Assembly (NCBI GenBank): GCA_020025595.1
Contig: JAHHRV010000001.1
Location: 124,001 to 188,000, forward strand
DNA from: Oscillospiraceae bacterium
GTDB taxonomy: Bacteria > Bacillota > Clostridia > Oscillospirales > Oscillospiraceae
DNA: 64,000 nucleotides
Reading direction: 5' to 3'
Shown here: piece by piece, positions 58,485-64,000 of the stretch
How positions within the stretch are numbered: position 1 is the first letter of the stretch
Layout: the number at the start of each line of letters is the position of its first letter
Translations under genes and position numbers: made by a program
The notes under the pieces: generated by a model
What the model was told of the DNA's origin: nothing
The model's input: the letters and a program-made list of their open reading frames with translations, nothing else
The model's database searches: none

Positions 58485-59195
58485 TTATTTTACGATGCGG
58501 ATGACGCCCATAGGAGTCTGCTGATCGTCCTGACCCAGAGGGTTGTCCTTCAGTACACGAGCAAAGAGGTTTTTGTCCATGCTGGGATCGCTGACGCCCA
58601 GGATCTGACCCTCCAGATCGTTGATGTCAACGATCATTGCTCTGTGGCCGATCTTGGCAGCAATGTCCTTTGCAACCTGCTCGGGGTTCAGAGGTCCGAG
58701 AACAACATAGTGGTTGTAGGGAGGGATGGTGTTGTGGCAGGGGCCGTCGATAGAGCGAGCCTTGTAGCCTGCGACCTGATAGAACCAGCCCTTCTTGTGG
58801 AAGATCTTCTTGCCGATTACGGAGACTACTGCAGCAAACAGAATCTTCAAAACACCGCACTCGACCAGAGCACATTCCATGGTTTCGGGCATACCCAAAC
58901 CGATGCCGTGGGGAGTCTTGGTGACATGACCGCTGAGCCATACAGCCAGCTTTCTGGGCTTAATGTCCTCCAGGGGGATGGCGCGGCCGGGCTGAGTGCA
59001 GGCGACGCACTTTTCTGAGATGAACAGAATATCGTCGGGCTCGGTGAGGACGGGGGTGCCATACTGGTCGGCAACAGCAACAATATCATCTTCCAGAGTG
59101 ACCAGATGGGTCTTGATGGGCAGACGCTGGTAAGAAACACCGTCAATGGTTGTTACACCCTGCTTACCCTCATTGGGCTTTAATTCCTGAGCCAT
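58485..59195 (-). CDS. CofE-like F420-0:gamma-glutamyl ligase family protein
   Basis: 236-aa protein related to coenzyme F420-0:L-glutamate ligase (PF01996). 'IKTHLVTLEDDIVAV' is the family opening, followed by 'DDILFISEKCVACTQ' and 'DGPCHNTIPPYNHYVVLGPLNPEQVA'. In archaea CofE adds glutamates to F420; homologues of this Clostridial type occur in organisms without known F420 synthesis, so the acceptor here is uncertain. Monocistronic. It lies 1.7 kb from folate C1 genes, but the link is speculative. Confidence 0.82.
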   Translation of the reverse strand: MAQELKPNEGKQGVTTIDGVSYQRLPIKTHLVTLEDDIVAVADQYGTPVLTEPDDILFISEKCVACTQPGRAIPLEDIKPRKLAVWLSGHVTKTPHGIGLGMPETMECALVECGVLKILFAAVVSVIGKKIFHKKGWFYQVAGYKARSIDGPCHNTIPPYNHYVVLGPLNPEQVAKDIAAKIGHRAMIVDINDLEGQILGVSDPSMDKNLFARVLKDNPLGQDDQQTPMGVIRIVK

Positions 59196-59397
59196 AATTT
59201 CTCCTTCTTTCTGGTGAATATCATATATTTTGTCATTTTTTGGTTCGATATAAGTATATCAAATATCATAGGATTGTCAAGAATATCGCATATGGGTCAC
59301 TAAGACCAGTTTTCCCGATTTATCAGAAAAACACCAACATTTTATTTATCAAAAATCCCATGACCTTAGTATTATAGCATATCTGTCAAGGCTGAAC

Positions 59398-59431
59398 AAA
59401 AGCCCCGCATTCTGAAAAATGTGGGGCTTTT
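59398..59431. terminator. Terminator of the DUF1576 gene
   Basis: AAAAGCCCCGCATT and AATGTGGGGCTTTT arms with a 6-nt loop and T-rich flank on both strands. Confidence 0.85.
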
Positions 59432-59453
59432 GTTTGTTAAAAGTCAGAAAGTG

Positions 59454-60794
59454 TCAGCGCACTGCACGCAATGCCTTGCGTTCGGTTCTGGTTTTGCAGA
59501 AACGCTCCAGCTGAGGAACGATCATCAGACACACAAGCGCTGCGGTAAAACCACCGTTGTACAGGCAGAAACCGCCATGCAGAGAGGGAAGAACCGTAAC
59601 CATGCACAGATGAAGCGCTGCGGCGATCATGCCGGCCAGCAGACCGTATCTGCCGGAAACAGGGGAAAGACCTGTTGCAAAACACAGGCCCACGGCGATG
59701 GGCTGTGCGTAGAGGATGTTCTGGTAGTTGCCGCCCAGAGCCTGGGAAATGGCACCCATACCAAAGGATGCTGCTACATAACCCAGCATGATGGGCAGGA
59801 CCGTCAGGGGATTGCTGCCGCAGCCGCAGCAGGAAACTACGCAGAAGATACAGCCGAAGGTGATGCCGTTCATGGGAATACCGATCAGGTTGTAGTACAG
59901 CAGAATGCAGGAGCCCAGCAGACCCATGTTGATCAGCAGCGGGCCGGGGCCATAGAGCTTGAGATAATCCGCCTGGTAGTTTTCAGCGGTCATCAATGTC
60001 CAGTACTGCTTCCAGGAGCACTTCCACAGGAAGCGGCCGCAGAGGATTGCTGCCACGAACACGATCAGACAGAAGGAGTTGACAATCACGGGAGATGCCA
60101 CCTGCAGCGTGGCAGGATCGGGCACCTGAGGGATCGCCAGACCCAGAGCGTTGTAGAACACCGCCTGGAGCATGAAGGAAATCAGGCCCAGAGGAAGTGC
60201 AGCAGAATAAAGGTCATAATCCTTATGGACCTTGCCGGAATGGGCGATGCCCGCAGGCATACATAGACCAATCAGCAGGCCGACGATGCTGCCCAGCAGA
60301 ATACCGTACCAGGTGAAGCCGACGACTTCCTGATAGGGATAACGGATGAACAGATCCGTAATGATGGGCGCAGCGCCGGTAGAGAAGAACATGGCGTTGA
60401 CCTGCTTGCCGGGCGCTTCGTGCTTGATCAGGCAGTAGAGGAAAACACCGATGATGCTGGGCAGAATGTTCAGCAGATTGATACCCCAGCCGGTGAAGCC
60501 GATGACCAGCAGAAATGCCAGAATGGATTTCTGGTTGGGCTCGGATTTAGGCAGACAGAACAGTCCTACACACAGCAAGGACACCAGTCCGGAATTCAGA
60601 AAGGTGGCTGCGTAACCGCCGACAGCGAAATAGTTTGTGGCGACTTTGGATGGCTGAGACATGATCTGCCATAGTCCCGTGAGCATGCTGCTTCTATCGG
60701 GCATCAATACAGCGGCGATCAGAAAACAGAAGGAAATACAGGTGAAAAATAATCTTAAAAACTGATTATTAGAGAGTTTGTTCACGGACTTCAT
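59454..60794 (-). CDS. DUF1576 family multi-pass membrane protein
   Basis: 446-aa protein with about 11-12 hydrophobic helices, of the DUF1576 family ('FAVGGYAATFLNSGLVSLLC', 'MFFSTGAAPIITDLFIRYPY', 'GLSPVSGRYGLLAGMIAAALH' are family-typical). A 'CVVSCCGCGSNPLTVLPIMLGY' segment holds five Cys in a helix. Transport activity is suspected but unproven for the family. It starts 77 bp after the folD stop, with a terminator between. Confidence 0.85.
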   Translation of the reverse strand: MKSVNKLSNNQFLRLFFTCISFCFLIAAVLMPDRSSMLTGLWQIMSQPSKVATNYFAVGGYAATFLNSGLVSLLCVGLFCLPKSEPNQKSILAFLLVIGFTGWGINLLNILPSIIGVFLYCLIKHEAPGKQVNAMFFSTGAAPIITDLFIRYPYQEVVGFTWYGILLGSIVGLLIGLCMPAGIAHSGKVHKDYDLYSAALPLGLISFMLQAVFYNALGLAIPQVPDPATLQVASPVIVNSFCLIVFVAAILCGRFLWKCSWKQYWTLMTAENYQADYLKLYGPGPLLINMGLLGSCILLYYNLIGIPMNGITFGCIFCVVSCCGCGSNPLTVLPIMLGYVAASFGMGAISQALGGNYQNILYAQPIAVGLCFATGLSPVSGRYGLLAGMIAAALHLCMVTVLPSLHGGFCLYNGGFTAALVCLMIVPQLERFCKTRTERKALRAVR

Positions 60795-60818
60795 AAAAAT
60801 TCCCCCTAAAATGAAGAA

Positions 60819-60856
60819 AAGGCGTTCAGCGGAAATGTCATTCTGCTGAACGCCTT
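60819..60856 (-). terminator. Terminator of the fhs-fchA-folD cluster
   Basis: AAGGCGTTCAGC and GCTGAACGCCTT, 12-bp stem; on the minus strand TTTTCTTC follows. Confidence 0.88.
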
Positions 60857-60870
60857 GTTTATATCATGGC

Positions 60871-61749
60871 TTAGATTTTTTCAGCAGCCTCAACAACATG
60901 CTTCATAAGAACAGATGTGGTAACACTGCCAACGCCGCCGGGAACGGGAGTGATTGCATCGACGATAGGCTCAACTTCTTCGAACACAGCGTCGCCTGCA
61001 ATGGCACCCTTGCCGCCCTTGGAATTGATCTTGTTTTCATCCCAGTTGATGGAAACATCGATCACGACCTGGCCGGGACGGACATAGTCCTTGGTCAGGC
61101 TGTTCAGAACGCCGGCAGAGGAGACAATGATATCTGCGTTGCGGCAGATTTCAGCAGTATTGGGAGTTTTGGTGTGGCAGGTGGTGACGGTAGCATTCTT
61201 GCCCATGAGCATCATGGCAGCGGGCTTGCCGACAACCAGGCTGCGGCCGATAACGGCAGCGGACTTACCCTTGCAGTCGATGCCGTAGAAATCCAGGATT
61301 TCCATACATGCAGCGGGAGTACAGGGAGCATAGCCCAGATCGTTCAGGCCTTCAAAAACGCCTGCATTGGACATATGGGTCATGCAGTCAACGTCCTTCT
61401 TGGGATCCAGACGGTTGCAGATCTCGTTCTGGTCTGCCTTCAGGTGCTTGGGCAGGGGACGGAACATCAGAACGCCGTGGATGTTGTTGTCAGCGTTGAC
61501 CTTATCGATGGTCTCCAGCACCAGCTCCTTGGAAGCATCGGCGGGCAGCTCGAACTTTACAACATCAACGCCAACCAGCTCAGCACGCTTGGTAGCGCCC
61601 TTTTCGTAGGACAGGTCAGAGGGGTCAGCACCTACACGAATGATTCCCAGAGTGGGAGTTACGCCTTTTTCACGAAGAGCGGTGGTGCGCTCCTTCAGAT
61701 TTGCATTCAGGGCATCGGTAACTTCCTTGCCCAGCAACAGCTTAGCCAT
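60871..61749 (-). CDS. folD: Bifunctional methylene-THF dehydrogenase / methenyl-THF cyclohydrolase
   Basis: 292-aa folate enzyme interconverting 5,10-methylene-, methenyl- and 10-formyl-tetrahydrofolate. 'PTLGIIRVGADPSDLSYEKGATKRAELVG' contains the catalytic Tyr-x3-Lys (Y at about 49, K at 53, preceded by Ser). 'NNIHGVLMFRPLPKHLK' and the Rossmann 'AAVIGRSLVVGKPAAMMLMGKNATVTTCHTKT' region, and 'PVPGGVGSVTTSVLM', complete the family set. 25 bp after fchA. Confidence 0.97.
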   Translation of the reverse strand: MAKLLLGKEVTDALNANLKERTTALREKGVTPTLGIIRVGADPSDLSYEKGATKRAELVGVDVVKFELPADASKELVLETIDKVNADNNIHGVLMFRPLPKHLKADQNEICNRLDPKKDVDCMTHMSNAGVFEGLNDLGYAPCTPAACMEILDFYGIDCKGKSAAVIGRSLVVGKPAAMMLMGKNATVTTCHTKTPNTAEICRNADIIVSSAGVLNSLTKDYVRPGQVVIDVSINWDENKINSKGGKGAIAGDAVFEEVEPIVDAITPVPGGVGSVTTSVLMKHVVEAAEKI

Positions 61750-61774
61750 TGGATTTTCCTCCTATATATGTAAA

Positions 61775-62392
61775 TCAGTTAAAATTTGCGCGGACTTCGT
61801 TGAAGATATCGTCAGCCATGTCGCAGTACTTGTTCAGCATCAGGTTGGCCTTGCGATTCATCTCTTCGGCAACATCCCGGTTCTTCAGGCTCTTGGTGTT
61901 GATGAAAACATTCAAAGATGCAGCCTGCAGAGCGGCCTTGCAGCAAACAGCGCCGCAGCCGGCATCGGAAACAGCCAGACGGGAGCCCTTGGCAGCGAAT
62001 ACGGCAATGTAGTCGATGGCCTGGCAGCACAGCTCCATGATGTGCATGGGGACAGCGCAGGCGGTAATGGTGGCTTCTTCCAGGATCTGATCCCGGTTGG
62101 GGTCATCCTTGGGAATGCCGTAAGCCTTTGCCAGGGGCACAAAGCCCTTGTCATCGGCCTCTACCTGATCCAGCAGCTCTTTCTGCAGTGCGTCGCACTT
62201 TGCCTTCAGAGCGATGATCTCTTCTTCTACTTCGGCGTACTTCTTTTTGCCGACGGTCAGGCTGCCAACCATGTTGCCCAGAGCGGTACCCAGTGCGCCA
62301 ACCAGAGCAGCAGCGCCGCCGCCGCCGGGAGCGGGAGCATTGGATGCCAGTACTTCAACAAAGGTACGGCAGGATTCCATTGTCATATCCAT
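61775..62392 (-). CDS. fchA: Cyclodeaminase/cyclohydrolase family protein (FchA/FTCD-C type)
   Basis: 205-aa helical protein of the formimidoyl-THF cyclodeaminase/methenyl-THF cyclohydrolase family. 'VLASNAPAPGGGGAAALVGALGTALGNMVGSLT' is the folate-binding start (residues 13-45). 'CCQAIDYIAVFAAKGSRLAVSDAGCGAVCCKAALQ' follows. It forms methenyl-THF from 10-formyl-THF (or removes ammonia from formimino-THF). Between fhs and folD; the three together run the C1 branch from formate to methylene-THF. AAGGAGAG ribosome binding site. Confidence 0.93.
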   Translation of the reverse strand: MDMTMESCRTFVEVLASNAPAPGGGGAAALVGALGTALGNMVGSLTVGKKKYAEVEEEIIALKAKCDALQKELLDQVEADDKGFVPLAKAYGIPKDDPNRDQILEEATITACAVPMHIMELCCQAIDYIAVFAAKGSRLAVSDAGCGAVCCKAALQAASLNVFINTKSLKNRDVAEEMNRKANLMLNKYCDMADDIFNEVRANFN

Positions 62393-62480
62393 ATTATAAC
62401 TCTCTCCTTAGAAAATAGGTGAAGCCCAAGCCGGATGATACCACAGGCTATGGGCTGAAAATTTGAAGTGCTTACCGCAA

Positions 62481-62509
62481 AAAGCACAGGCGGGGGCCGC
62501 CTGTGCTTT
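62481..62509 (-). terminator. Terminator directly after fhs
   Basis: AAAGCACAGGCGG and CCGCCTGTGCTTT, 13-bp perfect stem with CCC loop and TTTTTGCG on the minus strand. It lies between fhs and fchA, so read-through or a second promoter must supply the latter two genes. Confidence 0.85.
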
Positions 62510-62521
62510 GAAAAGTGCGGA

Positions 62522-64000
62522 TTAGAACAGACCAGTGATCTTGCCGGTCTCGTCTACATCGATGCGCTCGGCAGCGGGAACCTTGGGCAGACCAGGCATG
62601 GTCATGATCTCGCCAGTCAGAGCAACCAGGAAGCCGGCACCTGCGGAAACCTTGATGTTGCGCACGGTGATGGTGAAGCCCTCGGGGGCACCCAGCTTGG
62701 TCTGGTCATCGGTGAAGGAATACTGAGTCTTAGCCATGCAGATAGGCATCTTATCGTAGCCCAGCTCGGTCAGAGTCTTGATCTGCTTCTCAGCGTTAGC
62801 GGTGAAGTTTACGCCGTCGCCATGGTAAATCTTCTTGACGATAGCTTCGATCTTCTCCTTGATGGGCAGGTTGACATCGTAAGCAAAGGTGAAATCGTTG
62901 GGCTCTTCGCACAGACGAATAACTTCCTCAGCCAGAGCCAGACCGCCTTCGCCGCCCTTGCCCCAAACTTCGGACAGAGCAACATTGACACCCAGCTCCT
63001 TGCACTTACGCTCGATCAGAGCCAGCTCAGCTTCGGTATCGGTGGGGAAGCGGTTGATAGCTACGACGCAGGGCAGCTTGTAAACCTTGGTGATGTTCTC
63101 GACATGACGCAGCAGGTTGGGCAGGCCCTTTTCCAGAGCTTCCAGATTCTCGTTGCTGGTCTCAGCCTTGGGCACGCCGCCGTTGTACTTCAGAGCACGA
63201 GCGGTAGCAACCAGAACGACACAGGAAGGATGCAGGTTAGCCATACGGCACTTGATGTCCAGGAACTTTTCAGCGCCCAGGTCAGCACCGAAGCCAGCCT
63301 CGGTAATGGTGTAGTCAGACAGCTTCAGAGCAATCTTGGTAGCGGTAACAGAGTTACAGCCATGAGCGATGTTAGCGAAAGGTCCGCCATGTACGAATGC
63401 GGGGGTGTGCTCCAGAGTCTGAACCAGGTTGGGCTTCAGAGCATCCTTCAGCAGAGCAGCCATAGCGCCCTGAGCATTCAGATCACCTGCGGTAACAGGC
63501 TTGCCATCGCGGGTATATGCAACGACCAGACGGGACAGGCGCAGCTTCAGATCGGTGATGTCGGAAGCCAGGCACAGAACAGCCATGATTTCGGAAGCGA
63601 CAGTGATGTCGTAGCCGTCTTCACGGGGCATACCGTTGGTCTTGCCGCCCAGGCCATCAACGACATTACGCAGCTGACGGTCGTTCATATCGACACAGCG
63701 GCGCCAGGTGATCTGACGGGGGTCGATATTCAGAGCGTTGCCCTGATAGATGTGGTTATCCAGCATAGCGGCCAGCAGGTTGTTGGCAGCGCCGATTGCG
63801 TGGAAGTCGCCGGTGAAGTGAAGATTGATATCTTCCATAGGAACAACCTGAGCGTAACCGCCGCCAGCTGCACCGCCCTTGACACCAAAGACGGGGCCCA
63901 GAGAGGGCTCACGCAGAGCGACCAGAACATTCTTGCCCATTCTGCGCATACCGTCAGCCAGACCGACAGTGGTAGTGGTCTTGCCCTCACCAGCGGGGGT
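62522..64000 (-). CDS. fhs: Formate--tetrahydrofolate ligase (5' end outside window)
   Basis: Makes 10-formyl-THF from formate, ATP and THF. About 493 C-terminal codons are present; the frame runs open through the right edge, beginning in the P-loop 'TPAGEGKTTTTVGLADGM'. Further signatures are 'REPSLGPVFGVKGGAAGGGYAQVVPMEDINLHFTGD' region (interrupted by Pro-Met), 'AFVHGGPFANIAHGCNSV' and 'VVAINRFPTDTEAE'. The C-terminus 'AERIDVDETGKITGLF' is complete. Adjacent fchA and folD confirm the pathway. High-expression codon use. Confidence 0.97.
   Translation of the reverse strand, partial: TPAGEGKTTTTVGLADGMRRMGKNVLVALREPSLGPVFGVKGGAAGGGYAQVVPMEDINLHFTGDFHAIGAANNLLAAMLDNHIYQGNALNIDPRQITWRRCVDMNDRQLRNVVDGLGGKTNGMPREDGYDITVASEIMAVLCLASDITDLKLRLSRLVVAYTRDGKPVTAGDLNAQGAMAALLKDALKPNLVQTLEHTPAFVHGGPFANIAHGCNSVTATKIALKLSDYTITEAGFGADLGAEKFLDIKCRMANLHPSCVVLVATARALKYNGGVPKAETSNENLEALEKGLPNLLRHVENITKVYKLPCVVAINRFPTDTEAELALIERKCKELGVNVALSEVWGKGGEGGLALAEEVIRLCEEPNDFTFAYDVNLPIKEKIEAIVKKIYHGDGVNFTANAEKQIKTLTELGYDKMPICMAKTQYSFTDDQTKLGAPEGFTITVRNIKVSAGAGFLVALTGEIMTMPGLPKVPAAERIDVDETGKITGLF

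Noticed and set aside
1..64000. CRISPR arrays, rRNA genes, complete insertion sequences, prophage genes
   Set aside because: No regularly spaced repeats, rRNA segments, transposases, integrases or phage structural genes were seen.

Overview
The window looks like chromosomal DNA of an anaerobic gut-type Bacillota (Clostridia, probably Oscillospirales/Ruminococcaceae). The reasons are strong GGAGG-type ribosome binding sites with frequent GTG and TTG starts, sigma-A type promoters (TTGACA-N17-TATAAT), a CIRCE element, an energy-coupling-factor biotin transporter, an iron-sulphur L-serine dehydratase, the folate C1 genes fhs/fchA/folD, a DUF1576 protein and a preQ1 riboswitch resembling the class III type known from Faecalibacterium relatives. 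This placement is an inference from gene content; no rRNA is present.

Layout. 1-6.6 kb: the end of a MATE exporter and a complete dipeptide/oligopeptide ABC importer (lipoprotein, two ATPases, two permeases). 6.6-10.2 kb: a second MATE exporter (minus) and a bioY-DUF1284-birA operon with a BirA-like operator on its promoter. 10.2-13.1 kb: a four-gene minus-strand operon (DUF134-NifX fusion, two ferredoxin-containing MinD-type ATPases, a NifX-like protein) resembling the orange-protein (ORP) cluster of Desulfovibrio. 13.2-20.9 kb is accessory: a third MATE, a TIGR04076 protein, a YhcH sugar protein, tandem CE7-type esterases (the second lacks its nucleophile), a GNAT-methyltransferase fusion preceded by a leader peptide and attenuator, a hydrolase with a 28-bp palindrome upstream, and gene scraps. 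20.9-29.8 kb: the complete Kdp potassium system (kdpDE plus kdpFABC) with three extra small genes. 30-35.2 kb: a patch bounded by a tRNA-Pro 3' fragment and an intact tRNA-Pro, carrying a preQ1-riboswitch-controlled VUT transporter, an SDR and a metal P-type ATPase cluster.

35.2-49.2 kb is mostly housekeeping: ychF, an LRR lipoprotein, L-serine dehydratase, a ribbon-helix-helix-like microprotein, proS, argS with an ABC-F gene, CIRCE-controlled htpG and a PhoBR-like two-component pair. 49.4-52.4 kb: an XRE-membrane protein and a Na/Pi cotransporter with Pho-box-like repeats. 52.7-57 kb: the PTS operon crr-ptsI-ptsH-ptsG, whose HPr has Arg in place of regulatory Ser46. 57-64 kb: an ArsC/Spx-like protein, a lipoprotein unit, a CofE-like ligase, DUF1576, folD, fchA and the 3' part of fhs.

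The most notable signals are (1) the leader-peptide attenuator at 19.3-19.5 kb, where mutually exclusive RNA pairings can be read directly from the sequence; (2) the ORP-like Fe-S/MinD operon with its sensor-like DUF134-NifX fusion and paired operator sites; (3) the inactive CE7 paralogue; (4) the variant metal ATPase cluster; and (5) HPr with Arg46. Function assignments rest on recognised motifs and families; no database search was run.
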